The notes: generated by a model not told the origin, from the letters alone. A stretch of DNA of 21,791 nucleotides from Syntrophomonadaceae bacterium (GCA_007126465.1 SLBE01000188.1:1-21791), one strand, 5' to 3'. Positions 1-7,483 are shown, counted from the stretch's first letter. Translations and numbers: made by a program.

Positions 1-142
1 GGAACTAGGGGCCGATATTGTGGCCGTGGCCTGTCCGTTTTGCGTGTTAACCCTGGAAGATTCCATGAAAGGCCTGGGCTACGAGGAAGAAATGCGGGTA
101 GCTGAAATTATGGAACTTTTAGGCGAACTTATGGAAACATAA
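1..142 (+). CDS. CCG-domain Fe-S oxidoreductase (HdrD/EMO-like), 3' end only
   Basis: Only the last 46 codons are present, read in the frame beginning at base 2 and ending at TAA 140-142. The visible peptide has an ACPFC motif followed by LEDSMKGLGYEEEMRVAEIMELL. This is how the C-terminal cysteine-rich CCG domain ends in heterodisulfide reductase D-like proteins and in the ETF:menaquinone oxidoreductase type of Fe-S protein that accompanies etfBA in syntrophic bacteria. The CCG domain holds a noncubane [4Fe-4S] cluster in HdrB/HdrD. The gene ends 33 bases before etfB on the same strand, so it is probably co-transcribed with it. By inference it takes electrons from ETF. Whether the missing N-terminus carries membrane helices (EMO type) or only ferredoxin clusters cannot be seen here. 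Confidence 0.72.
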   Translation, partial: ELGADIVAVACPFCVLTLEDSMKGLGYEEEMRVAEIMELLGELMET

Positions 143-158
143 TTATTTATAACCTGGT

Positions 159-165
159 AGGAGGT
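159..165 (+). promoter_or_regulatory. Ribosome binding site of etfB
   Basis: AGGAGGT lies 10 bases before the TTG at 176, which starts the conserved EtfB N-terminus. An ATG at 169 lies only 3 bases after this site and is in another frame; it opens a 13-codon ORF ending at TGA 208-210. The spacing and the protein conservation decide for TTG 176. Confidence 0.6.
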
Positions 166-175
166 GGCATGAACA

Positions 176-964
176 TTGAAAACTTTAGTATGTATCAAGT
201 ATGTGCCTGATACTTCCGAAGCGGAAGTAAAGGTAAATCCTGATGGCATTACAGTTGATGACAGCCGTTTTTCATTTGACATCAACGATGCTGACAATTA
301 TGCAGTTGAAGAATCTGTGTTGCTCAAAGAAGCCCATGGTGGAGAGGTTACTGTCCTGTCGATGGGCCCGAAAAAATCCGAAGTGATGATCCGTATGGCC
401 CTGGCTAAAGGTTGTGATAAAGCAGTACGTGTGGAAGATGACCGTGTCGCAGGTCACGATCCACTGATGGTGGCAAAAACCCTGGCCGGAGCGATTAAAG
501 GACAAGAATTCGACCTGGTCCTGACCGGTTGTATGGCAAGTGATGACTGGCATATGTCAACCGGGGTAGCCCTGGCTGAAGAGCTGGGCGTTAACCACGC
601 ATCGATGGTCAATTATGTTGAGGTTATGGATGGAAAAGTTAAAGTACATCGTGAGCTTGAAGGCGGTTTGCTTGAGGCAGTCGAGCTGGAGCTTCCCGCG
701 GTACTTACGATCCAAACCGGTATCAATGAGCCTCGCTATGCCCCGATTCGCGGTATTCGCCAGGCCCAGAAAAAAGAACTAAATGTAGTCAGCCTCGATG
801 ACCTTGGAATTGATCCGGAGACTGTGGGCATGGATGCTTCCCAGGTTGTGCTGGAAAAACTGTACATTCCTGAAGTGGAATCCACAGCTGAATTTATTGA
901 GGGTGAGCCGGAAGAAAAGGCTGAAAAACTGGCGTCCATCTTGCAAAAGGGAGGCTTAGTATAA
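176..964 (+). CDS. etfB: Electron transfer flavoprotein, beta subunit
   Basis: EtfB is the smaller subunit of the ETF heterodimer, which carries electrons from acyl-CoA and related flavin dehydrogenases. The 262-residue length is normal. The N-terminus MKTLVCIKYVPDT and the late segment INEPRYAPIRGIRQAQKKEL (residues ~184-203) are family hallmarks. The nucleotide-binding loop at residues 118-130 reads GCMASDDWHMSTG, which differs from the usual forms (A-I-D-D-D-x-x-Q-T-G for the AMP site, or a D-G-D-T-A-Q-V-G-P type for bifurcating ETFs). The start is a TTG. The gene abuts etfA with no spacer and follows an HdrD-like gene. Known family role: electron carriage. Inference: it feeds the HdrA/Flx module downstream. 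Whether this ETF bifurcates cannot be decided by eye. Confidence 0.95.
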   Translation: MKTLVCIKYVPDTSEAEVKVNPDGITVDDSRFSFDINDADNYAVEESVLLKEAHGGEVTVLSMGPKKSEVMIRMALAKGCDKAVRVEDDRVAGHDPLMVAKTLAGAIKGQEFDLVLTGCMASDDWHMSTGVALAEELGVNHASMVNYVEVMDGKVKVHRELEGGLLEAVELELPAVLTIQTGINEPRYAPIRGIRQAQKKELNVVSLDDLGIDPETVGMDASQVVLEKLYIPEVESTAEFIEGEPEEKAEKLASILQKGGLV

Positions 965-1936
965 ATGGGTAACGTATTAGTATTGGCGGAACACCGCCAG
1001 GGAGAACTGAGAGACGTATCTTTTGAAATGTTAGCAGTCGCCCCTGCTATCGCCAAGGATATGGGTGGCGAAGCAGTTGTACTATTGGTTGGCAGCGGTA
1101 TGGATGATCTTGCCAAGAAAATGGCCGGATATGGAGTTAAGGTCCTGGTAGTTGACGATCCAAACTTCGAGAACTTTAATGCGGAAAAATATCAAAAAGT
1201 ACTTTCAGCCTTAATTGACGATCTTAAGCCTGCCGTTTTAATGACAGGTCACACTGCCCAGGGTGTTGATTTTATGCCGGCCCTGGCCGTTGAAAAGAAT
1301 TTGCCCCTGGCAGCAGATACAATCGGGCTGGCTTATGAAGATGGAACTCTCAAAGCCACCCGCTCAATGTACTCAGGAAAAGTTAACGCGGTTATGGCTT
1401 TTAAGCCTGCCGAAACATACCTGGTTACTTTCCGTGAAGGCGCGGTAGAAGCTCCGGAAGCAGCTGCAGAAGGCAGCGTTGAAAAGCTGGACAATCCTTT
1501 TACCGATGATGTTCCCTATCGCAAGTTTGTGGAGTATGTCGAAGCGGAAGTTGGCGATGTAGATATTACCCAGTCCGATATCCTGGTTGCTATTGGCCGC
1601 GGCCTGAAAGAAGATAAGAACCTGCCCGTGGTAGAAGAACTGGCTGCTGCCATTAAAGCTGACCTGGCCGGTTCGAGAGCGGCTACTGATGCCGGTTGGA
1701 TTCCTCATGACCGCCAGGTTGGAACATCAGGTAAAGCGGTTAAACCGAAACTTTATATTGCAATGGGCATTTCCGGTGCATTTCAGCACCTGGCCGGTAT
1801 GAAAGGGGCCAAAACAATTGTAGCCATCAATAAAGACCCCGAGGCTCCAATATTTACCGTGGCCGATTATGCCATTGTCGATGATTTGTTCAAAGTTGTG
1901 CCCAAGTTAACTGAGAAGCTTAAAGAGCTCAAGTAA
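965..1936 (+). CDS. etfA: Electron transfer flavoprotein, alpha subunit
   Basis: EtfA is the FAD-binding subunit of ETF. At 323 residues it has the full two-domain form. The C-terminal FAD domain shows AIGRGLKEDKNLPVVEELA (~209-227), SRAATDAGW (~237-245), QVGTSGK (251-257), the ETF-alpha signature LYIAMGISGAFQHLAG (263-278) and INKDPEAPIFTVADY (~288-302). The QVGTSGK loop is QVGQTGK in most homologues, a mild change. The ATG at 965 follows the etfB stop directly, and a GGAGG inside the 3' end of etfB (about 949-953) serves as ribosome binding site, so translation is probably coupled and the subunits made 1:1. A 36-bp spacer separates it from the hdrA region. Confidence 0.96.
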   Translation: MGNVLVLAEHRQGELRDVSFEMLAVAPAIAKDMGGEAVVLLVGSGMDDLAKKMAGYGVKVLVVDDPNFENFNAEKYQKVLSALIDDLKPAVLMTGHTAQGVDFMPALAVEKNLPLAADTIGLAYEDGTLKATRSMYSGKVNAVMAFKPAETYLVTFREGAVEAPEAAAEGSVEKLDNPFTDDVPYRKFVEYVEAEVGDVDITQSDILVAIGRGLKEDKNLPVVEELAAAIKADLAGSRAATDAGWIPHDRQVGTSGKAVKPKLYIAMGISGAFQHLAGMKGAKTIVAINKDPEAPIFTVADYAIVDDLFKVVPKLTEKLKELK

Positions 1937-1984
1937 AGGCTAACTAATTATAGGGCCAATCTTTGCGGGAGGATGAAAAACCAG

Positions 1985-3985
1985 ATGACGGAAAAACCAA
2001 AAGTGGGCGTCTATGTCTGTCACTGTGGAATTAACATTTCTTCGACAGTAGATGTGGATGCAGTTGCAGAATTTGCAGAAAAACTGCCTAATGTAAAAGT
2101 GGCGCGCACCTATTCCTACATGTGCTCGGATCCCGGCCAGGTCTTGATCAAAAAAGATATTGAGGAGCATGGACTAAACAGAATCGTTGTTGCATCCTGT
2201 TCACCCCGCATGCATGAGCCTACCTTCAGGAAGGCGATTGCTGATGCCGGGGTCAATCCTTATTTTTTAGAGATGGCCAATATCCGGGAACAGTGTTCCT
2301 GGGTTCATGAGGAAATTGAAGAAGGTACCGCCAAAGCCAAAAAACTGCTTACTGCTTCAGTGGCTAAAGTAAGGCTGCTCGAAGCGCTTGAACAAAAAGA
2401 GGTTGATGCCGAGCCGGCAGCCCTGGTCATCGGGGCCGGGATTGCCGGGATTCAATCGGCACTCGATATAGCCGATGCCGGGTTTCAGGTATACCTGGTT
2501 GAAAAAACACCATCGGTCGGGGGACGGATGGCCCAGCTTGATAAAACCTTTCCCACCCTGGACTGCTCGGCCTGTATCTTAACCCCGAAAATGGTTGATG
2601 CGGCCAATCACCCCAATATTGAATTGCTGACCTATTCTGAAGTAGAAGAAGTCAAAGGGTTTATCGGCAATTTCGATGTAAAGGTGCGCAAAAAAGCACG
2701 TTACGTCGATTTCGATAAATGTACAGGTTGTGGTGATTGTGCCAAGGAATGCCGGGTCAAGGATCGTTTTCCAAATGAATTTGACCAGGGCCTGAGTAAA
2801 AGGTCTGCAATATATTTGCCCTTCCCCCAGGCTGTACCGGCCAAGTTTACAATTGATCCCGACAACTGCCTTTTTCTTAAGAAAGGAAAGTGCGGCAAAA
2901 ATCCTAAATGCCAGGAAGTATGCGGCACCGAGGCAATTGATTTCGAGCAGGAAGACGAATTTGTCGAATTCAGGGTTGGCGCTATTATCGTGGCGACCGG
3001 ATTCGATCCCTTCAACCCGTCACGTAAACCGGAATATGGTTATGACGATTATCCCAATGTGATTACCGGCATGGAAATGGAACGCCTTGTTTCCGCTTCC
3101 GGACCCACTGAGGGTAAAGTTAAAGTATTTAATGGTGAAGAAGAGATTGAGCCGAAAGAAGTGGCATTAATTAAGTGTGTCGGCTCTCGGGATGAAAGCG
3201 TGGGCAATGAATACTGTTCCAGGGTGTGCTGTATGTATGTAGCCAAGCAGGCCCATTTGATCAGGGATAAACTGCCTGATGCCAATATCCGGATTTATTA
3301 CATGGATGTCCGGGCTTTCGGCAAAGGCTTTGAAGAGTTCTATGACCGGGTCCGCCGCGAAAATGTCCGCTATATTCGCGGCAACCCTTCCGAAATATTC
3401 AAGCGGGGTAACAAGCTGGTCGTTAAGGTTGAAGATACGCTGACCTCTACGCCGCTTGAAGACGAAGTGGATATGGTTGTCTTAGGTGTTGGGCTCGAAC
3501 CGCGGGCAGATATGCGCGGAGTAATGGAGCTACTGCGCCTGTCGCAGTCACCGGACAAGTTTTTCCTGGAAGCGCATCCCAAGCTGCGGCCCGTCGATAC
3601 GGCAACAGACGGTGTTTTCCTGGCTGGTTGTGCCCAGGGTCCGAAAGATATACCTGACACGGTAGCCCAGGCCAAGGGAGCCGCAGCCTCGGCAATGATC
3701 CCTCTGGCCAGGGGTAAGGTGCCAATTAATGCCCAGGTGGCTATCGTTAACGAGGCAACCTGTCGGGGCTGCGCTTTCTGTGTCAGTATCTGCCCCTACT
3801 CAGCGATTGAAATGGTTACTGTCAACCGCTTTGGCAACGAGGTTGAGGTGGCCAGGGTCAATGAGGCCCTCTGTAAAGGCTGTGGATCCTGCGCGGCTGC
3901 CTGTTTATCTGACTCAATTCAGCCGAAATCATTCCGCGACAGCCAGATACTTCCGCAAATTGCGGCATTGGGGGTCATGAAATGA
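1985..3985 (+). CDS. hdrA: HdrA-like FAD/Fe-S electron-bifurcating subunit
   Basis: HdrA is the FAD subunit at which heterodisulfide reductase complexes split or merge electron pairs. With the ATG at 1985 it has 666 residues, the standard HdrA size. It starts KVGVYVCHCGINI (CHC at 12-14). The FAD Rossmann motif VIGAGIAG is at 148-155 and EKTPSVGGRMAQLDKTFP at ~173-190. An inserted cluster motif CTGCGDCAKEC is at 246-256, with further cysteines at 295-313. Two C-terminal ferredoxin motifs are CRGCAFCVSICP (593-604) and CKGCGSCAAAC (630-640). An in-frame ATG at 1973 directly abuts the GGGAGG at 1967-1972, which leaves no spacing, so 1985 is preferred. The stop overlaps the next start (ATGA). 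HdrB and HdrC are not adjacent, so the partner is probably the Etf/CCG protein or the Flx subunits. Confidence 0.93.
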   Translation: MTEKPKVGVYVCHCGINISSTVDVDAVAEFAEKLPNVKVARTYSYMCSDPGQVLIKKDIEEHGLNRIVVASCSPRMHEPTFRKAIADAGVNPYFLEMANIREQCSWVHEEIEEGTAKAKKLLTASVAKVRLLEALEQKEVDAEPAALVIGAGIAGIQSALDIADAGFQVYLVEKTPSVGGRMAQLDKTFPTLDCSACILTPKMVDAANHPNIELLTYSEVEEVKGFIGNFDVKVRKKARYVDFDKCTGCGDCAKECRVKDRFPNEFDQGLSKRSAIYLPFPQAVPAKFTIDPDNCLFLKKGKCGKNPKCQEVCGTEAIDFEQEDEFVEFRVGAIIVATGFDPFNPSRKPEYGYDDYPNVITGMEMERLVSASGPTEGKVKVFNGEEEIEPKEVALIKCVGSRDESVGNEYCSRVCCMYVAKQAHLIRDKLPDANIRIYYMDVRAFGKGFEEFYDRVRRENVRYIRGNPSEIFKRGNKLVVKVEDTLTSTPLEDEVDMVVLGVGLEPRADMRGVMELLRLSQSPDKFFLEAHPKLRPVDTATDGVFLAGCAQGPKDIPDTVAQAKGAAASAMIPLARGKVPINAQVAIVNEATCRGCAFCVSICPYSAIEMVTVNRFGNEVEVARVNEALCKGCGSCAAACLSDSIQPKSFRDSQILPQIAALGVMK

Positions 3986-4413
3986 GTGCAAATTATGAAC
4001 CAAACATTGTAGCGTTTCTTTGTAACTGGTGTTCCTATGCCGGAGCCGACCTGGCCGGGACCAGCCGGGTCAGTTACCCTGCCAATATTCAGATCATCAG
4101 GGTAATGTGTTCCGGCAGGGTCAATCCGCTTTATGTAATGAATGCCCTGCAGCAGGGTGCAGATGGAGTTCTTGTCTCTGGCTGCCACCCCGGGGACTGC
4201 CATTACATGGAAGGCAACTATTATGCCCGTCGGCGTCTGGGAATGCTGAAAGACCTGATGGAGTTTGTCGGAGTTGATCCAAAGCGCTTTCATATGAGCT
4301 GGGTTTCGGCTTCGGAGGGACACAAGTGGAAAGAAGTAGTGGAAAAAACCGTTGAAGATGCCAGGGATGCCGGACCCTTTGAAGGGTTCAGGCGTCGGCA
4401 GATTGACTGGTAG
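3982..4413 (+). CDS. flxD: MvhD/FlxD-type [2Fe-2S] protein
   Basis: This 143-residue protein belongs to the MvhD family (FlpD), the small [2Fe-2S] subunit that passes electrons from a hydrogenase, formate dehydrogenase or NADH module into HdrA. The expected cysteines are visible: FLCNWCSY (C14, C17), VMCSGR (C43) and the GCHPGDCHY motif (C68, C73). Length and the C-terminal helix are typical. Its ATG overlaps the hdrA TGA in an ATGA arrangement, so the two are translationally coupled; this fits a direct physical partnership. Because the next genes encode an NADH-oxidising Flx module rather than a NiFe hydrogenase, FlxD is the better name than MvhD. The same HdrA-MvhD pairing is also known as BamE-BamF in the class II benzoyl-CoA reductase complex. 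Confidence 0.93.
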   Translation: MSANYEPNIVAFLCNWCSYAGADLAGTSRVSYPANIQIIRVMCSGRVNPLYVMNALQQGADGVLVSGCHPGDCHYMEGNYYARRRLGMLKDLMEFVGVDPKRFHMSWVSASEGHKWKEVVEKTVEDARDAGPFEGFRRRQIDW

Positions 4414-4428
4414 GAGGGGTTTAAGATA

Positions 4429-5409
4429 ATGGATCTGGAACTATTACGCAAAACCGGGGCGGAAGTTGCTGCCCGTGACGATGTTAAGTACCTTTTAGGT
4501 TGGAAACAGGGTACTTACGGTTACCGGGTAGCACCTGCCTTCGTTGAGAACGCCGCCGGCGCTGCAGAGCTGATCTTTTCACCCCTCTGCACCGCCAACC
4601 TTGCTACGTATTTAACCCTGGTAGAACAGCTGCCGGTGCCGCGTGGCGAGGAACCGGATACCCGAAAAGTTGCCCTGATGGTAAAAGGATGTGACAGCAG
4701 GGCTGTTACACAGCTCCTGGTAGAAAAGGGCATTGAACGTGATGAAGTTGTTGTGATCGGTTGCCCCTGTCCGGGGGTAGTTGATCCTGCCCTGCTCGCT
4801 GAAAAATACCCGGAAACTGAAGAACCGGCTGAAATGAAATGGGATGGAGAAGATTTTCTGCTGATCCGGAATGGAGAAGAAACTAAAATTTCCAGGGATG
4901 AATTGCTGGCAGAAAAGTGCCGGCTTTGCCGTTATCCTAACCCGGTAGTCAGTGATGAAATGCTTGGCGAACCGGTTGAGACATGGGCACCGGGCGAAGA
5001 TAAGGGTGTTGAAGAAGTAGAGGCTAAAGATGTAGATAGCCGCCTGGAGTACTGGATGGACCAATTTGATAAATGTGTGCGCTGTTACAGCTGTCGTAAC
5101 GTTTGTCCGCTTTGTTACTGCCAGGACTGTATCCTTGATCGCCTTAACCCGACCTGGGTAAACCGTTCGGTCAACTTTTCCGAGAATACTGCTTTTAATA
5201 TTGCACGGGCTTTTCACCTGGCCGGTCGCTGCATAGAATGCGGTGAGTGTGAGCGGGTCTGCCCGGCTAATATTCCCCTGGGCAAAATAAATCGCAAATT
5301 GGCCCGGGATGTAAGGGACAAATACGGTTTTGAACCGGGAGTCGATCCCGAAGCGGAACCGTTCCAGGCCAGCTATAAGCCTGATGATCCCGAAGACTTC
5401 ATACTTTAG
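4429..5409 (+). CDS. flxC: FlxC-like dicluster [4Fe-4S] protein
   Basis: This 326-residue iron-sulfur protein sits where FlxC sits in FlxABCD-HdrABC loci. The N-terminal half has a KGCDSRAV motif (86-93) and GCPCPG (111-116), similar in kind to the RPCDARAM segment of the next gene. A pair CRLC lies at 164-167. The C-terminal ferredoxin part has CVRCYSCRNVCP (216-227), immediately followed by more cysteines (CYCQDC, 229-234), and then CIECGECERVCP (268-279). Each motif should hold a [4Fe-4S] cluster; the extra cysteines may bind another. No signal peptide or membrane helix is seen, so it is cytoplasmic. The start ATG has TAGGAGGGG upstream and lies 15 bases after flxD. The symbol is assigned by position and type; it could equally be described as an AsrA/HydB-like subunit. 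Confidence 0.75.
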   Translation: MDLELLRKTGAEVAARDDVKYLLGWKQGTYGYRVAPAFVENAAGAAELIFSPLCTANLATYLTLVEQLPVPRGEEPDTRKVALMVKGCDSRAVTQLLVEKGIERDEVVVIGCPCPGVVDPALLAEKYPETEEPAEMKWDGEDFLLIRNGEETKISRDELLAEKCRLCRYPNPVVSDEMLGEPVETWAPGEDKGVEEVEAKDVDSRLEYWMDQFDKCVRCYSCRNVCPLCYCQDCILDRLNPTWVNRSVNFSENTAFNIARAFHLAGRCIECGECERVCPANIPLGKINRKLARDVRDKYGFEPGVDPEAEPFQASYKPDDPEDFIL

Positions 5410-5420
5410 AGGTGGGTGAT

Positions 5421-6434
5421 ATGTCAGCGATGCTGTTGAATAAAGAAAAATGGCCTGAATTTGTCGGAAAGTTGACCGGTAAAAATGTCTGGGCTCCGCA
5501 GTCGGACGGTACTGAAATGCGCTTTGCCCCGGTGGGTGAAAATGAAAAAGTTGTTCTTGACTATAACAACACCAGGGTTCCGCCCAAGGGAGCACTTTTC
5601 CCCCAGACTGAAACCATGTTCAAATTTGAGATTGGTTCAGATAAGGTAGAAGAACCGCCGCTTGATCAAGAGGTCGTAGTCTTAGGTTTACGCCCCTGTG
5701 ATGCCAGGGCTATGACTATTGTAGATAAGCTGTTTAAGTGGGATATTGACGATCCCTACTTTGTAAAGCGCCAGGAGAAAACCACCCTTGTCGGCCTGGC
5801 CTGTAATGAGCCCGGCCTTAACTGCTTTTGTACCTCAGTCGGTGGAGGGCCTGCAGCAACCGAAGGTCTTGATGTAATAATGGCAGACTTGGGTGAAAAC
5901 TACTTTGTTGAAGCGCTAACTGATAAAGGCAAGGCGCTTCTGGACGAAACCAGGGATCTTCTTGAAGATGCTGATGATGACGCTCAAAAGCAAAAAGAAA
6001 AACTGTCCGGTGAAGCAGAAGATAAAATTAAGCGGTCTGTTGAGACCGAAGGTGTTCCTGAAGGGCTGCCCGGCCTGTGGGATGATCCCCTCTGGCCAAG
6101 AGTCTCTGCTTCCTGCCTCGGTTGCGGCACCTGCACCTACCTTTGCCCTACCTGCCACTGTTTTGATATCCAGGATGAAACAGAGGGCATTGATGCCAGG
6201 CGCTGCCGGATGTGGGACTCCTGTATGTTCAGTGAGTACACCCTGCATACATCGGGGCACAATCCCCGGCCCACCAGGAAAGAGCGGACCAGGAACCGTA
6301 TTAACCACAAGTACAGTTACTATGTCGATAAGTTTGATGTAATTGCCTGTGTAGGATGCGGCCGGTGTACCAACCTCTGTCCTGTCAATATCGATATTAT
6401 TGAAATCCTGCGACAGGTAAAGGAGGCTCTATAA
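5421..6434 (+). CDS. flxB: FlxB-like dicluster [4Fe-4S] protein (AsrA/HydB family)
   Basis: This resembles the Fe-S subunit of sulfhydrogenase (HydB) and anaerobic sulfite reductase (AsrA), which pairs with a flavin reductase subunit. Visible parts are LGLRPCDARAM (~88-98), LACNEPGLNCFCTSVGGGPA (126-145), a highly charged stretch at ~180-210, then CLGCGTCTYLCPTCHCFD (232-249), a CRMWDSC motif (262-268) and CVGCGRCTNLCP (310-321). The ATG at 5421 gives 337 residues and has GAGGTG at a suitable distance; the in-frame GTG at 5412 lies inside that ribosome binding site and is rejected. The gene is 11 bases after flxC. The CPTCHC cluster matches CPLCYC in flxC, so the two genes look like ancient paralogues. 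Expected role: relay electrons between FlxA and FlxD/HdrA. Confidence 0.78.
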   Translation: MSAMLLNKEKWPEFVGKLTGKNVWAPQSDGTEMRFAPVGENEKVVLDYNNTRVPPKGALFPQTETMFKFEIGSDKVEEPPLDQEVVVLGLRPCDARAMTIVDKLFKWDIDDPYFVKRQEKTTLVGLACNEPGLNCFCTSVGGGPAATEGLDVIMADLGENYFVEALTDKGKALLDETRDLLEDADDDAQKQKEKLSGEAEDKIKRSVETEGVPEGLPGLWDDPLWPRVSASCLGCGTCTYLCPTCHCFDIQDETEGIDARRCRMWDSCMFSEYTLHTSGHNPRPTRKERTRNRINHKYSYYVDKFDVIACVGCGRCTNLCPVNIDIIEILRQVKEAL

Positions 6435-6435
6435 A

Positions 6436-7278
6436 ATGTGTAAGAATCCTTATATACCACATACAGCAACCGTGGAAGATACCTGGTTTGAAACAGGTGG
6501 CGAACGCTGCATTAAAACTTTCAAGGTTGTTTTTGATGATGAAAAAGTGCGTGACCAGTGGAGCCACCTTCCGGGTCAGTGTGCCATGATTGGAGTGCTC
6601 GGTGTGGGGGAAAGCATGATTTCAATTTCCTGTTCACCGACAGAAGGCCAGTTTCTGCGTTTCTCCGTTATGAGAATGGGCAAAGTAACCCAGGCCTTAC
6701 ATGAACTTGAACCGGGAGATAAAATGATGGTTCGCGGGCCCTACGGCAATAACTTTCCCGTTGATGAGTGGCAGGGTAAAAAAATCCTGACTATCGGGGG
6801 CGGTATCGGCCAGGCTCCGCTGCGCCCCATTGTAGAATATGTCAGGGCCAACCAGGATCAGTATGAAGGCCTGACCATGATCTATGGCGCCCGCACATCT
6901 AACGATCTCTGTTTTAAAGGTGAGTTCGAAGAGATGAGCAAATGTGACGATCTATCCTGTCACCTGACTATTGACGTGGAGGAGGAAGACTGGCAGCATA
7001 ATGTCGGCTTTGTGCCCCAGATGCTCCTGGACCTCGACCCTTCACCGGAAAATACTATTGCCATTACCTGCGGTCCGCCGATTATGATCCGCTTTGTTCT
7101 TGAAAACCTCAAGAAACTGGGCTTTGAAGATGAACAGATCTACACCACCCTTGAAAACAGGATGAAGTGCGGTATTGGCAAATGCGGCCGCTGCAACGCC
7201 GAAAACATGTATGTCTGTAAAGACGGCCCTGTTTTCAACTATTCTGTTTTAAAAGAGATACCGGAAGCTTTTGCCTAA
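6436..7278 (+). CDS. flxA: FlxA-like FAD/NAD(P)-binding oxidoreductase subunit
   Basis: This 280-residue flavoprotein belongs to the ferredoxin:NADP reductase-like family that includes sulfhydrogenase gamma (HydG), AsrB and FlxA. It exchanges hydride with NAD(P)H. The FAD-binding part shows MISISCSP (61-68) and FSVMRMGKVTQAL (76-88). The NAD(P) part shows GPYGNNFPV (101-109), GGGIGQAPLRP (121-131) and TCGPPIM (211-217). A C-terminal [2Fe-2S] loop CGIGKCGRC..C uses C245, C250, C253 and C261. It follows flxB by one base, with AAGGAGG in the 3' end of flxB as ribosome binding site, and is the last gene of the operon before a strong hairpin. By family knowledge NADH is the likely substrate in HdrA-linked Flx complexes; the coenzyme preference is not proven by the sequence. 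Confidence 0.85.
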   Translation: MCKNPYIPHTATVEDTWFETGGERCIKTFKVVFDDEKVRDQWSHLPGQCAMIGVLGVGESMISISCSPTEGQFLRFSVMRMGKVTQALHELEPGDKMMVRGPYGNNFPVDEWQGKKILTIGGGIGQAPLRPIVEYVRANQDQYEGLTMIYGARTSNDLCFKGEFEEMSKCDDLSCHLTIDVEEEDWQHNVGFVPQMLLDLDPSPENTIAITCGPPIMIRFVLENLKKLGFEDEQIYTTLENRMKCGIGKCGRCNAENMYVCKDGPVFNYSVLKEIPEAFA

Positions 7279-7318
7279 GGCAAAATGAACTAAATAAAGT
7301 TGATTTTGAAAGATACAA

Positions 7319-7430
7319 GGGGACAGGGGGACATATATTTGTCCCACCCGCAAACAAAGGGGGCACAGCCAAGGGCTGTGCCCCCTTTAAATAAGTTGAA
7401 ATAGGTGTCAGACACAAATTCAACTTATTT
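7319..7430. repeat. Composite of three hairpins, REP-like intergenic element
   Basis: Three inverted repeats lie side by side after flxA. The first is GGGACA (7328-7333) with TGTCCC (7340-7345). The second is a perfect 15-bp stem, AAAGGGGGCACAGCC (7356-7370) with its complement at 7374-7388. The third is a perfect 12-bp stem, AAATAAGTTGAA (7389-7400) with TTCAACTTATTT (7419-7430), whose loop holds the palindrome GTGTCAGACAC (7405-7415). Repeats with GGGGACA and GTGTCAGACAC cores are, from general knowledge, dispersed in many anaerobic bacterial genomes; that this one is multicopy here is an inference. Confidence 0.6.
7356..7391 (+). terminator. Probable terminator of the etf-hdr-flx operon
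   Basis: A perfect 15-bp, GC-rich stem with a 3-base loop (AAG, 7371-7373) begins 77 bases after the flxA stop. It ends in CCCCCTTT and then AAATAA, so the T-tract is short. It would form a very stable RNA hairpin and is the best candidate for ending or protecting the operon transcript, but it is also part of a repeat element. Confidence 0.5.
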
Positions 7431-7483
7431 AATGAAATAAAGTGGAAAAGATGTCGGAGTTAATTTTCACTTTAGTTGTCCAC

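Noticed and set aside
1973..1984. Upstream ATG start for hdrA
   Set aside because: It directly abuts the GGGAGG site with no spacing; the ATG at 1985 fits better and gives the usual HdrA N-terminus.
5412..5420. Upstream GTG start for flxB
   Set aside because: The GTG lies inside the ribosome binding site; the ATG at 5421 has correct spacing.
4612..5595. A 327-codon open frame on the minus strand
   Set aside because: It lies opposite the well-conserved flxC and flxB genes, has no recognisable domain and is explained by codon bias of the real genes on the plus strand.
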